Below are positions 19,601 to 29,327 of a stretch of DNA of 64,000 nucleotides, one piece after another. The notes beneath the pieces are model-generated. The model did no database searches and had not been told where the DNA came from. It saw only the letters and a list, made by a program, of their open reading frames with translations. The position numbers and the translations under genes are program-made. Numbering within the stretch: position 1 is the stretch's first letter; each line of letters begins with the position of its first letter. The DNA is from Hondaea fermentalgiana (lineage: Eukaryota; Sar; Bigyra; Thraustochytrida; Thraustochytriidae): the NCBI GenBank assembly GCA_014084085.1, contig NPFB01000040.1:427699-491698 (forward strand), given 5' to 3'.

Positions 19601-20502
19601 AGTCTATTCCGCTCTGGACCTTTGAGCGCATTTACTCTTTGGTTGACGCACGCAGCTCTTGGCAGGGCACGCTGCGGTTGCTTGGCTCCAAGGGTGACAC
19701 TGACGCGGCTCGCAGCATTAGGCTCGACAATGTGGACAGACGAGACTCCATCGAGCTTCAGTTTGCTAACGAAATCACTGCACGAACGTGGTGCCAGACA
19801 CTCAATGAAATGCTTGATCAGCTCAATACGGAGCGGCGGGCACGGCTCGAGGAAGCTCGCATGTCGCAAGCTGAAGCGGAAAACGAATTGCACGTTGAGG
19901 CAAACAGTCTGAGCACGGAGCAGCACTTGGATCGAATGGTGTCGGTGGATGCCAGCGTTGCGAGAGAATCCATGTACGATATTGCCACTACGCAGAGAGC
20001 GTTTGATGAAAGTGAGGAGGCAGAGTCCAACAGCGAAGTCAATACTGGATTGTCGTTAGACCTGGAGAATCCATCTTTATGTCCTCCGCACGTCCTCGAA
20101 AACCTCCGAGACGACATTACTGACATTCTCGACGAGGCCTCCGAAGCCGCAGAGACGATCACATTTCGTGCTGTGCGTGAACGCACGCGAAGTCGGTGGC
20201 CTGCTGCAGACTTTGAATCCGTCGCATGGCGTGCGTGGTTTCGCGAAACCATCACTCAAATTCTCGAAGAGGACGAAGAGGATGAGGATCTGGATGATGA
20301 CGAAGAAGATGAAGACGACGAGATGGAAGAGGGAGACAAACGCGAAGGAGAGGTAGAGGAAGAGGAGGAAGAAGAGAAGGAGAAGGAGAAGGGGTCTCCA
20401 CATCCAAGCAGAGACGAGAAAGCTGGTGTGCAGGACTTGAACAGAAAGGAGACCCTCGCAGCAGACATCTACAATTTTGAATCGAACGACATTGAGCTCT
20501 GA
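16624..20502 (+). CDS. LRR / coiled-coil / PH-domain scaffold protein
   Basis: A 1292-residue multi-domain protein. Residues about 40-230 are ribonuclease-inhibitor-type leucine-rich repeats ('LRKLNLANNNI', 'LQQLDISRNNV', 'LRVLDLANNQ'). Residues about 270-620 form a long coiled coil. An acidic Asp/Glu/Ser region follows, then a proline-rich linker with SH3-ligand-like PxLPARPP, PPELPPKP and PPLPARP, including a 24-base tandem duplication near 19151-19200 that repeats Leu-Ser-Pro-Arg-Glu-Arg-Ser-Ala. Residues about 953-1060 are a PH domain (starts 'GASVLKRGSRW', ends with a Trp-containing C-terminal helix). The C-terminus is a strongly acidic tail. This layout suggests a membrane-associated adaptor that joins phosphoinositide binding to SH3 proteins and cytoskeleton. 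The ATG at 16624 is the first in frame. Confidence 0.75.
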   Translation: MENMAAAKKVQTQGERDLTINESSTSSTSPSDLAKVRKLRVRQVLGPGGCEGVGGLISHMRALEDLKLDSTALAETESGASDTSGLYVLTTQLTQSAPTSRLRKLNLANNNIDCEGAKMVSRVIHSLRTLEVVELEGNNISASGAKALAKSLVKSQTLQQLDISRNNVRDRGAAQFAKALAVGVSIHTLRLADNFIFDEGACKLADALCKGKTDLRVLDLANNQTGLQTKRAFTDLIASQCCAVADLRLGPSSAPSVADSPPKDEDVNSAAFEEWTLDRILDELEKRATLQRQLASAQEKFSRAQQHLTQTQVFWEAHGKHDEAAASPSEEKLAKAKELLRILEHENETLQSQIASAEAATAAMKNEASSLLRRQREAEIERQGLESAVQSANLQVEAHARRKRVLEAELDVKTREHEASMELVLRMNKQVASVEKEVRDLEQVSRTAEQREAALKLETDVLKGEVTSIQESTASLRAKLEVLEAEHEQCQKSVATVQAKCSEQAASVKDFEFKRTNAQRDLNDANSIHEALLQDVAQASKAYDRLCAQREDLRTEYDKLLARKQSVTEERDALLEKHSELCHRNDSLQAQVNAVREKHDAEMTIILADAREREKYMRLQDQEKADDSMDEESVSPGGSASDPEFVQDEPCMPTSLAPASSTPCDTDAQHIAPHLPMWSDSHTEARVNTFEETPADSEEVQGNANGEMQGIYDDGNEVQSNFSDDDDGDNGHSDDDDEEAAVQSVYDERIQINYEKEEIQSSTVDKTQYEDHINKMSSTSNSKPLDDTPSEVDSLSPSPTPQLPARPPRLDTLRRASSLSSTSAGLADGAPPPELPPKPACLSPRERSASLSPRERSASPVSASSWSRPEPLETDLGQKEESSHGFGHHGVDHGTSVDNCSLDEFGMELEIKDERGPQSPPLPARPMSPGKAQSMRRSGSDDAAARRASLKVGASVLKRGSRWSMKRGFFFWVSEDDKKLCFTRGNRKSAHAESIPLWTFERIYSLVDARSSWQGTLRLLGSKGDTDAARSIRLDNVDRRDSIELQFANEITARTWCQTLNEMLDQLNTERRARLEEARMSQAEAENELHVEANSLSTEQHLDRMVSVDASVARESMYDIATTQRAFDESEEAESNSEVNTGLSLDLENPSLCPPHVLENLRDDITDILDEASEAAETITFRAVRERTRSRWPAADFESVAWRAWFRETITQILEEDEEDEDLDDDEEDEDDEMEEGDKREGEVEEEEEEEKEKEKGSPHPSRDEKAGVQDLNRKETLAADIYNFESNDIEL

Positions 20503-20584
20503 ATCAGGAGAATCACGAAATATTGACATATTTCTGCTGCATCAAGGATGAGAGCTGATTGTGCCTCCCTCGAATGTGCGTCTT

Positions 20585-22930
20585 TCACTCGGGCGAAAAA
20601 TATGCCATTATCGCGGCCGTATCGCGGGAGCCTAATTTAGACTTCATGTGAGTAGAGGCGCCGCTGCCAACATCATCAGCACTTGCGCCAGCCGCAGTTA
20701 CATGTGGCGATGAAGACGAAGGCAAGGTCGGCTGAGGGGGCCACCGAGACGCGGCGAATGACGACGCCTGCGATGACGACGTCTGCGATGCCGAAGACTC
20801 TTCGTTGCCAATTTTGTTGCCATCTTCGTCACCAAAGATGTAGTCTGAAAATCGAAGCATGACACTAAAGACAGCTACAATAGCATCGCGATCCCTTTGT
20901 ATAATTTCAATGTGCTCTCTTCGCGTGAGTGGGAATGCGGCAGGGGCCAGAACGCAGGGAGCAAAGACTTTGACAAGCTGCGCGCTCATTATTGCATCAA
21001 CGGCCTCTGAGAGATAATTAATGACCTTGCAGAGAGACGAGAGAACGCAGCGCTGCCTTGGCGTAGCCGCGTGCGCCAACAGGCGTCGAAGCATATAATT
21101 GCAGTCGACTTGATCACCATCGTTTGTGAGGGCCACGAGCAAGAGCTCTCGGTAGAGATACGGAGAGATGAGCGGCTCTGCGAGTTTATGACGCACAAGA
21201 GCTCCTAAAAGGGAGGCTGCCCACGCCTTGTCAAGAGATTCAATTGAATCAAATGTCTGAGAAGCCAGGTGGGCCGAAGCTTCAACTTCTGTGACACTGC
21301 GCCCGTTGACTGTGACCGGGTCGCCAAGTAGAGCACTAACGATGGCTGCAGAATTTGCCACACTATCCGCGTCAGACAAAGGAGAGGAGCAGATGCGGCG
21401 TGAGAGGGCGCCGGCGAGTGGGTACAGTGTCTGAGCGGCCTCAGACTCGTACGTGATGCGCGCGGCCTCCTTTCCCAGACGTCGGAGAAGACCTGGATCT
21501 TCGGGCTCCATGATGAGAGGTGCGAGCGAGCAGCAGAAGAAAATGGCCGCCTCCTCGTCTGTCGAGGAGAGTCTGCGAATAAAGGTAAACACCGAGAGTA
21601 AGCTGAGCACGTCCCTTGATCGCGCAAGCACAGCCTCCAAGACCTGGCGCGGGCCTTCGTCCTCATCGGCCAGAAAGAGATCATGCATGTCAATGTTAAT
21701 GAGGGGTCCACCGTCTGCGGGCGCGAGAGCAGAGGCGATGGACACGTTGAGAAGACGACATACTGTCACAACATGGTCGTCGCGTCGCGACGCGAAGACG
21801 TTCTCTAGGTGAAGCGGCGAGCGCATCCCTCCATATTGAGTCACGCGCAATAGTGCACTTTGAAGTTCCACAAACGAAGCGTCGCTGGCATTGATGTTCG
21901 CGGACTCGGCAAATAGATGCCATCGCGTTGTCGCATGCTTTTCCAAAAAGAGCATACACAGCAACATGAGATGCCCATGGCTCTCAGCGCCGTCAAGGGA
22001 CGCGATCTGACGGAAATGGCCGTGCTTTAATATGGACACGACAAACGGGGAACAGAGGACGAGACGGTACGCTGTGCGCTGGCGGGCTACGGAGAGCAGG
22101 CACAGTGCCTCGGAAGACGAGAGACCTCGTAAGGAAACGTTATTGCATTCCAAAAGTCCCCAGCCCTGAGGAAACTCGACGCTTCCAAGATCAAAGGGAC
22201 GATCCATTGTTGCAAGTTCTACGTCTGCATTTGGTGATTGCGTCTGACTGAGGTGCGAGCGAAGCAGCGCCATGACTTCGTCTTCATTAAAGCTCACAAC
22301 GTCGCGTCTCGGGGCTTCCCGAAAGATATAAGAGACCCAGTGAGAGTCGTCTGCAACGGCGCGTCTGTGTCCTTTGATCCAAGCCTTCCATCCGCTGGCA
22401 TTCTTGCTTGCCTTGTCTTCAATTGCGTCAAGCTCAGTTGGCTCGGGAAAGGCTAACCTTGGCTTTACGCCGCGATGGTGCACTCTGAGCGAGACTCTAC
22501 GCGAAGATGCTTTTTTCATGGGCGATTTGGGGCCGGCAAAGCTCTGGGATCGAGATGGTGCGAGAGATCCGCTGTCCAGAGAGGCGGTCTCGGCGTCGTC
22601 ATCGTCATCGTCAGAGGGGGCCGAGGTTGTGCCAAGAATGCTCAGGTCGTCCAGCGAGCCTTGAATGGCATCGACGGCACCGACGCTGTAGCGGTGCGCA
22701 AGGCCCTCCTTGCGCGAGTTTCGGCCCGTGTCAGGGTCGCCCTTTTCGCTGCCGCTCATGGTGCTGTTGAGGCTTCTGGGGCTCTCAGCGTTGCTGCCTC
22801 CACCGCCACTGCCGCTGCCGCCGCCAACACCGGTTCGCAGACTACGAAGGGCGCCGACGTCGAAGCTCGGCACGCTGCGCAACGAGGCCGAGGCGCTGCT
22901 TAATTTGGCTCGCAGGCTCCCGGTGGGCAT
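20585..22930 (-). CDS. RhoGAP-like protein
   Basis: A 781-residue protein convergent with the preceding gene (82 bases between stops). The N-terminal 160 residues are Ser/Gly-rich with basic phosphorylation-type sites and a seven-Asp run. The middle (about 165-480) is helical and unassigned. The C-terminal part around 555-690 has the second half of a RhoGAP fold: 'LGALVRHKLAEPLISPYLY' matches the LxRxLPEPLIP helix, and 'LSSLCKVINYLSEAV...VKVFAPCVL' matches the helix pair ending in the NLAxVFxPxL segment. The first half of the fold, including the GIFRxSG arginine finger, could not be found, so GTPase activation is uncertain and the domain may only bind small GTPases. The ATG at 22930 is preferred to a GTG at 22987. 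Confidence 0.55.
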   Translation of the reverse strand: MPTGSLRAKLSSASASLRSVPSFDVGALRSLRTGVGGGSGSGGGGSNAESPRSLNSTMSGSEKGDPDTGRNSRKEGLAHRYSVGAVDAIQGSLDDLSILGTTSAPSDDDDDDAETASLDSGSLAPSRSQSFAGPKSPMKKASSRRVSLRVHHRGVKPRLAFPEPTELDAIEDKASKNASGWKAWIKGHRRAVADDSHWVSYIFREAPRRDVVSFNEDEVMALLRSHLSQTQSPNADVELATMDRPFDLGSVEFPQGWGLLECNNVSLRGLSSSEALCLLSVARQRTAYRLVLCSPFVVSILKHGHFRQIASLDGAESHGHLMLLCMLFLEKHATTRWHLFAESANINASDASFVELQSALLRVTQYGGMRSPLHLENVFASRRDDHVVTVCRLLNVSIASALAPADGGPLINIDMHDLFLADEDEGPRQVLEAVLARSRDVLSLLSVFTFIRRLSSTDEEAAIFFCCSLAPLIMEPEDPGLLRRLGKEAARITYESEAAQTLYPLAGALSRRICSSPLSDADSVANSAAIVSALLGDPVTVNGRSVTEVEASAHLASQTFDSIESLDKAWAASLLGALVRHKLAEPLISPYLYRELLLVALTNDGDQVDCNYMLRRLLAHAATPRQRCVLSSLCKVINYLSEAVDAIMSAQLVKVFAPCVLAPAAFPLTRREHIEIIQRDRDAIVAVFSVMLRFSDYIFGDEDGNKIGNEESSASQTSSSQASSFAASRWPPQPTLPSSSSPHVTAAGASADDVGSGASTHMKSKLGSRDTAAIMAYFSPE

Positions 22931-23290
22931 GACGGCTCGAAGCTTGCGAGTTGATTTTTCGTTTGCGCCAAAGTTGCGCCAAAGCACTTTTGCGCTTCTG
23001 TTCCTCCTTTGCTTTTATTTTTTACCGGTGAGAGCGAGCGAGAGGAGGATCGGGGCCTGGATCGGGCACAATGCAGTGCAGCGCAGTGCAGTGCAGTGCA
23101 GTGCAGCGCAGTGCAGTGCAGTGATTCGCCGTGAGAAGTAAATCAAATAAGCAGTAACAGCCACTTGAAGTCACTGCCAAGCAAGATCTACTCCGATCAG
23201 ATCAAGCAGAGAAGAAATGCAATGGAATCGAGATTTGACAATAATGAGGTATATTCTTGATAAAGAAAATGGAAAGAAAAAGAAGTGATC
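22931..23290. other. Intergenic region between two minus-strand genes
   Basis: It holds the promoter of the RhoGAP-like gene, including the GCAGT repeat, and the 3' UTR of the malonyl-CoA synthetase gene. No gene is seen. Confidence 0.5.
23072..23123. repeat. GCAGT pentanucleotide repeat
   Basis: About ten head-to-tail units of TGCAG/CGCAG lie 140 bases upstream of the RhoGAP-like start codon. Within 22931-23290 no gene is seen. Confidence 0.85.
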
Positions 23291-24949
23291 TCACTCGACA
23301 TTGAAGAGATCTCGACGCAGCTGCTTCTTGGCGACCTTGCCCATGGCATTTTTGGGAATCTCGTCATCGAGAAAGAGCCACGTTGAAGGAGCCTTGTAGC
23401 TGGCAATACGCTCCTTTGCCCAAGCACGAAGGTCTTCGTCAGAAGGCGCCGGCTGATCAGGGCGCAAGACAACGATGGCAGCGACACGTTCGCCGTACAC
23501 CTCATCCGGAAGTCCCAGCACTGCGATCTCGCGGATGGCTGGGTGATCGAGAAGCTCGCGTTCGATCTCGTTGGCAGAAACCTTGTAACCGCCCGTCTTG
23601 ATAATGTCTGCGGACGCACGGCCAAGAATGCGGTACGAGTCCTTCTCCGGGTCGTATGCAGCAATGTCTCCAGTCTTGAACCAACCTTCCTCGTCAAAGG
23701 CTTCCGCCGTGGCGTCTGGGCGGTTCCAGTACTCCTTGAAGACGATGTCGCCGGTGATGCGGAGCTCACCCGACTCGCCAGATTCCGGACTGATCTCTTT
23801 GCCAGACTCCTCATCAACGATGCGGACCCGCGCGCTGGGCATAGGCTTTCCAACATATGCGGGAAGGCGGGCGGAAACCGGCTCGAGTGGGTTCGACAAA
23901 CCCATGGCACACTCTGTCATTCCCCAGCGCTCCAACAGCACATGGCCGGTAATTTCCTCCCATCGACGCATGATTGTCGAAGGGAGTGCCGCAGATCCAC
24001 TCACCATGAGTCGAAGGTCGCGCGCAGCCTCCGAGCAAGCACGCTGTTCTTCCGGGGAAAAGGTCTCATACGTCTGAATTAGCTTGGCGTAAATTGTGGG
24101 TACTGCCATAAAGAGCGAGAGCGGGCCGACCATGGCGCCCATGCGAAAGCGCTGCCAAATGCGCGTTGGGTCAGGCACCATGTACTCAACGCATGCTCCC
24201 GAGTACAGCGGAACGGCTGTCATGTTGATGACGCCATGTACGTGATGCAGAGGCAGTACATTGAGAACTCTATCATCAGCAGTCCAGCCCCACATGGAGC
24301 GCTGATCATTGACCTGGGCGTCGAGACTAAGGAAACGCGTGACAACACCCTTGGGCCGGCCCGTCGTTCCCGAGGTAAAGATGAGCATTGCCGGATCCTC
24401 TGGCTCGTACGGCGCATCTTCGCATGCATTGTCCTTGCTTCCGCGCGTTTCCTCAGTCATGATGAGCTTGCGATTGAGCCGCTCTGCCAGACGTTTTGCT
24501 TTTTCTGCATTGGCTTGATCGGCGATAATGTACTTTGCCTCGGAGTTGTCGACGACAAAGTCGAGCTCGGCATCCGGGTGAGTCAGGCAAAGTGGCACCG
24601 CACAGGCTCCGGAACGCCATGCCGCCCACTGTGCGGCGACGTATTCCTCTCCGGGTTCGCACAGGAACGCAACGCGTTCATTGCGCAAAAGACCGCCTTG
24701 CAGACTTTGCAACCGTGAGGCAAGGCCGCCAGAGAGGTCACCGAGGTCCTTGTACAAGAAGAATTCGCCGCGTCGATTTACGACAGCATCACGCTCGAGG
24801 AACTGGCCTAGCGCTCGATCCACAAGCGGCATTCGCTGGGCACCGCTTTGCGTGCTGCCGCTCAGCAGCCTTCTTCCATAGCTCTTGGTCAAGCCAGCCC
24901 CTTCGCGGGGCCAGCTTGAGGCCATGCGCAGCTTCGTGACGGTCGCCAT
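23291..24949 (-). CDS. ACSF3: Malonyl-CoA synthetase (ACSF3-type acyl-CoA synthetase)
   Basis: A 552-residue ANL-superfamily ligase that would join malonate to CoA using ATP, giving mitochondrial malonyl-CoA for fatty acid synthesis and lipoylation. Visible motifs: P-loop TSGTTGRPKG (192-201), ACSF3-typical LPLHHVHG (232-239), 'FMAVPTIYAKL' (280-290), 'LMVSGSAALP' (314-323), RWGMTE (341-346), GWFKTGD (422-428) and catalytic Lys538 in PKNAMGK. Arg361, after the LSNPLEP stretch, is at the position where MatB/ACSF3 enzymes bind the malonate carboxylate. The first 30 residues (basic, few acids, Ser-rich) look like a mitochondrial presequence. Length matches the animal enzyme. Together with the citrate-type carrier gene nearby it suggests active lipid metabolism, though neighbours in such genomes are not usually co-regulated. 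Confidence 0.88.
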   Translation of the reverse strand: MATVTKLRMASSWPREGAGLTKSYGRRLLSGSTQSGAQRMPLVDRALGQFLERDAVVNRRGEFFLYKDLGDLSGGLASRLQSLQGGLLRNERVAFLCEPGEEYVAAQWAAWRSGACAVPLCLTHPDAELDFVVDNSEAKYIIADQANAEKAKRLAERLNRKLIMTEETRGSKDNACEDAPYEPEDPAMLIFTSGTTGRPKGVVTRFLSLDAQVNDQRSMWGWTADDRVLNVLPLHHVHGVINMTAVPLYSGACVEYMVPDPTRIWQRFRMGAMVGPLSLFMAVPTIYAKLIQTYETFSPEEQRACSEAARDLRLMVSGSAALPSTIMRRWEEITGHVLLERWGMTECAMGLSNPLEPVSARLPAYVGKPMPSARVRIVDEESGKEISPESGESGELRITGDIVFKEYWNRPDATAEAFDEEGWFKTGDIAAYDPEKDSYRILGRASADIIKTGGYKVSANEIERELLDHPAIREIAVLGLPDEVYGERVAAIVVLRPDQPAPSDEDLRAWAKERIASYKAPSTWLFLDDEIPKNAMGKVAKKQLRRDLFNVE

Positions 24950-26001
24950 CGACCTCGCGCTCGCGCTAGAAAAACGCGCTCAACGACACAAAAGAGAGCG
25001 AGCGAGCGAGCAGGGAAGCGCCTGCTGTCGAGGCCTTTCCTCTGCGCTGTCCCCGCTCGTGACCAGGTAAGCGATCGCGATCTCAAGACGCCAAAGATCA
25101 AGGTTTGCCACAGAGCGAAAAGACAAATAGATTGCCTCAGATTGCCAAGGAAGGACCTTGCCGAACCAATGCAGAGCATTGAACTACAGCTTAGACGATG
25201 CTCAGGCCTAATGAACGGACATTGATTAGCCAGCCGCAGCCGTAGAGCCGCTACATCACCTGAGCGTGACCGGGAGTGCATGCATGCGCTGCTGTCGTAT
25301 TGTGTGATGGCATCGCGGTTATGATCACCAATAATCACGTTGCATCCTTATCGAGAGCTTGAGCCTTTCTCCGACGGTCTTGAGGAGCGGTCTAGAGTTA
25401 ATACCTCATTCTCTCCATGCATGCGTTGCGCAAAGGCCAGGGAGGCATGCAGATGCTTGCATTCGCTTGGTCTTGGTCTTGGTCATTGTCTTGGTCTTGG
25501 TCTTGGTCTTGGTCTTGGTCTTGGTCTTGGACTTGGTCTTGATCTTGGTCTAGGTCTTGGTCTTTCTCTCATTCTGTTGGTCTTGCTCTTTCTCTCGCTC
25601 TTGCTCTTTCTCTTGGCCTTGGTCTCTCTCTTGGTCTTGCTTTCTTCTTCCCTGATGACCACTGATGACGACATCGATGATGGTATGGCCCGGGCTACTG
25701 CCAGAAGGCCCGACTTTTGTGCATCTCGGGGCATTGCCGCTGCCACAGGTGGGCTCAAGCTTGCTAGCTTGGCTTGCTATCGTGCAAGCAAGCAAGCACA
25801 GAGAGAGGCAAGCACGCACATTCATTTGTAAGCACGCCCTCGGCAAGAGCGCGTCGTCGCAAGGAGGCGGCGACGACAGAGGAGCGAGCGCACCCAATCT
25901 ACACACATCATAACATAGGAGGCCTCGGTGCAGAGGTCGCCCAGTCCAACAACAGCAGCAGCAAGAGCAATTCGAGCGACGCACGCCTGCCCGGGAGGCG
26001 G

Positions 26002-26037
<36 letters not shown>

Positions 26038-26055
26038 GGCAGCAGGGGGAGGAGA
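24950..26055. other. Divergent promoter region with CTTGGT repeat
   Basis: The stretch between the malonyl-CoA synthetase and carrier genes. It has a (CTTGGT)n array at 25466-25566 that decays into CT-rich sequence to about 25650, and AGC repeats near 25998-26045 just before the carrier start. No gene is supported. Confidence 0.5.
25466..25566. repeat. (CTTGGT)n hexanucleotide repeat
   Basis: Around sixteen units, mostly exact TCTTGG, with single-base variants (CATTGTC, GACTTGG, GATCTTGG, CTAGG). The hexamer keeps all reading frames open, which explains the long Leu/Gly frames over it. Confidence 0.85.
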
Positions 26056-27314
26056 ATGTCGAAGAAGTCGAAGGACCCCGTGGTGGCCACGCTCAGCGGA
26101 GCGCTGGCCGGCGTCGTGGAGACTACGGTCGTCTGGCCCATGGAGTTCACCAAGACGCAGTTGCAGCTCGACAAGACGAACAGGTACAAAGGCATGCTCG
26201 ACTGCGCGCGCCAGACTGTCGCGGAGAACGGTACGTGTCGGCGGGACTAGCCAGTCCACGCGCAAGCTTGCGATCTTTCTTGCGTGATACGCGACATCTG
26301 CGCAAAGATGCGCGCGAAAGGGAAAGATCTTCTTCTTCTTCTTCTTCGACTCCTCTCTGTTCAAAAGGCAAAAAGAGACGAGCAGAAGACTAACTCGTTC
26401 AATTGAAAAACGTTGGCGACTGACTCCGTTTGCTTTGTTGATTCTGTTGTGCTGTATCGTACGACGACACCCGTTCAAAAAATAACAGGTGTCAAGGGCC
26501 TGTACCGTGGCTTGGTACCCGTGGTCATCGGCAGCATCCCCAAGGCGGGCATCCGCTTTGGCTGCTTCAACTACATTCAGTCGCAGCTTCGTCTTGAGGA
26601 TGGAAGCATCACCCCGTTGCGAAACCTTGCGGCCGGTATGAGCGCAGGCGCGCTCGAGGCCGTCGTCGCCGTGACCCCCATCGAGACCATGAAGACGAAG
26701 CTGATTCACAGCAACCAAGGCTTTGTGAGCGGTGTCATGCAGATTGTGCGTACCGAGGGCGTTGGAGGCCTCTACAAGGGTGTTTGGGCGACCATTGGTA
26801 AACAATCGAGCAACCAGGGACTTCGCTTTATGGCTTTTGGCCAGTACAAAATTTTTATGACCCGGGACGACCCTTCGAGACCGCTCAAGGCCTACGAGTC
26901 GCTCATTGGTGGTATGATGAGCGGATGCTTTTCCACGATTTGCAACAACGTACGTTACATCACACGGGCTCACTCGACTCTGTGATCGATTGCAGCGCTC
27001 GCGTGTTCGCTCGCTTGTGTTTCCTGTCCTCTTGACTTGAGAGCACAGAGATTAGAGTTTACTGACACATTACTTGACAAACTTTCGCACAGCCTTTTGA
27101 CATGGTCAAATCCCGGATGCAAGGTCTGCACGGCGCTGAGTACAATGGTTTCATTGACTGCTTCCGAAAGGTTGTCAGTAACGAGGGTATCCTCGCGCTC
27201 TGGAAGGGAACTCTCCCTCGTCTATCCCGTGTCGTTCCTGGCCAGGGTGTCATTTTTATGAGCTACGAGACCATTGCCCAGTTCGTGGCGGGTCTCACCG
27301 GCCGCGAGGCCTAA
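26056..27314 (+). CDS. Mitochondrial tricarboxylate (citrate) carrier, SLC25A1-type, three exons
   Basis: Splicing 26056-26230, 26489-26949 and 27093-27314 gives 285 residues. Both introns are GT-AG with the same GTACGT donor (258 and 143 bases, acceptors AACAG and GCACAG). Three repeats of about 95 residues each carry the carrier signature Px[DE]xx[KR]: PMEFTK, PIETMK and PFDMVK. The pattern 'GLYRGLVPVVIGSIPKAGIRFGCFN' split over repeat 1, and 'SNQGLRFMAFGQYK' in repeat 2, match the citrate carrier CTP/SLC25A1 group. That group exchanges mitochondrial citrate for malate and so feeds cytosolic acetyl-CoA for fatty acid and sterol synthesis. The ATG at 26056 is followed by a lysine-rich start and the first helix. 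The introns show the local splice consensus used to interpret other genes here. Confidence 0.9.
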
Positions 27315-29327
27315 GAATAACGTCATTTTTTCACCATCCGTCGTAATTTTGCTAAATCTGAAGTCTTACTTGTCATTCAATTGCGCGTTGCCTGTTGCAT
27401 TGTCAAGGAAGGCTTGTTCACAGCATTGCAATGTACTAAATCATGGCAGCAGATGGAGCGCCGGCCCCTCGTTTCACCCACGCGTGCAGGCTCTATTCAG
27501 CTCTTTGTCCCCTCGTCTTATGTTTCTTTTCCATAAATTGAAGTACTTTTCTCTTTTTATTTCTGTGAGAATTGGATTCGGGTACAATTTCGTTGTTGAA
27601 GTAAGATCAGCAAGAGCCCAGTAAAATAAGAGCACTCGAACCAAGCACAATTTCATACTTTTCTCAGGTTTTCCGATCGGTCTCACTGTTATGAAATTAT
27701 TAGATTCAAAGTGATTGCTTGTTAGGCTATGCTTTGGATCGCCAGGCTAGATTTGGGTCTGAAGAGAGGAAGTGGTCTGGTGGTGGAGTTCAATGTTCTC
27801 GCAACCTTAGAGATTTATCTTAGAGATGCAGAGGAAAGCTTGATATCACAAATCTCTTGGCCGTGACAGTTCATGCTGCAAACGCTAATAGACTTACCTC
27901 AGTGTCGTGTGAGCTGGAGGCCGTCAGGATAGGATGGTAACTCACGGCAAGTCTACAAGAGACTTTCCGTGGGTGCCAGATTGACCTCACCGCTTCTGTG
28001 GTGTTGATGTCTGCTCACGTCATTCGTGTTATCCCTGGTCTCTATGGTCATGGGCCGCTCACATTGTTCTTTCCAGCGAACTCATGGTCGAAAGAACTCT
28101 TCCAAGCTTGGACTAAACCAATGGTGCAAGTCCCTGTGCTCGCTGCACCGCACTGCACTCACTGTCAGGCAGGGTCAGCTCAGGCTCGGCGGCCTCAGGC
28201 CAGGCTCAGCAGGCTGTAAATTTTTGTTTGTAACGGATCTCTGACGCTCTGTTTTCCTAACAAAAATTGGCACATCTACAATTTTCAACGCCCAGGCGGC
28301 ACGATAGGCGCATAAACTCAAGATTGATTCATGTTATTTGTGCTGGCGGCCCGGCTCTGGAGCGAATTTTAACACCTCACTGCCACTTTCCAAATTGAGC
28401 GCAAATCGCCGCAATGCTCCTGAGAGCTGTACGCGCGCACGCAGCACTCTATGTTAGAGTCGTGTCGCTCTATTCGGGACAGCTGAAGGCGTTTACCCAT
28501 AGACCCTTGCTATTGGCTCCTTGCGCCGGTTTCCAGGTTCTTGGCAAATTGCCACACTTCACGAGCGTAACCGTCGAACTAGATTCGAGGTCCTGCTTCT
28601 TGATGACCCGCGGCCAGACTCATACTTCCGAAATATCATTTACCCGCAGAGACATTTACGTGGCGGCGGACCCGTCTGTTCCTCTCCTGAGATTCAGCTG
28701 CAAGTTTAGAATGGTTCTGTCCGAGTTCGATAAGTGTGGGCCTGTTTGAGCACGTCAGCTCACCAAAGCCGATTTCGCAGGTGCAGGGCATATCAAACTG
28801 CACCAATGTAGAACCACTTTAAGGTATCAGTGGAGAAAAAACAAGGCTGGATCCTTCACTCAAGCGCAGTACGTACTATCACCAAGCTAAACAATACAGA
28901 ATGGCGTCAAGTATGCCGTTTCGCCTCACAAAACGCTCTACGTTTGAGTTATGCTCTAGCTTCGGCTCAAAGAGCCACCCGAAAGTACTGTTACCGTTGC
29001 CCCTCTTAGCTTTCTGGAACCTACTGGGTTCTTGATTCCAGATCAATCGACTCTCGTGTCGATATTCCCGTTCCAGCCGAACTGACGCGGACCATCGGTT
29101 GCTGTGGACTTTCTACACCTGCATTTTTTACAAAAAGTGGACAACAAGCATTGCTCATGATTCGTTGATGACGGCGCTTCAGCAAACTGCAAATCACTGT
29201 CGAAAAGTCCTGACCCGCTTCGACCGGCCTCAATATAGCTCAAAGAAGAAAGACCAAGCTGAGCAGGGACATCAGAAAAAAAAAGAAAAGAAAGAAGGAC
29301 ATAGGACAAGAATACGACTTGAGAAAG
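27315..29327. other. Gene-poor stretch of about 2 kb
   Basis: Lower GC than the genes around it. The only sizeable frame from an ATG is 28414-28749 (111 residues), with no recognised family and no coding bias. A fragment at 27604-27690 is about 70 percent identical to 32876-32960. No tRNA, rRNA or transposase could be found. The last 60 bases (A-rich) lead into the receptor gene. Confidence 0.5.
27604..27690. repeat. Dispersed repeat fragment, copy A
   Basis: Beginning TCAGCAAGAGCCCAG, this aligns for about 75 bases at roughly 70 percent identity (counted by eye) with 32876-32960. Shared blocks include CCAAGCAC and TTTCTCA. The two copies bracket the receptor gene in the same orientation. 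Confidence 0.45.

Noticed and set aside
28414..28749. 111-residue frame in the gene-poor stretch
   Set aside because: No domain, no coding bias and competing frames of similar length.
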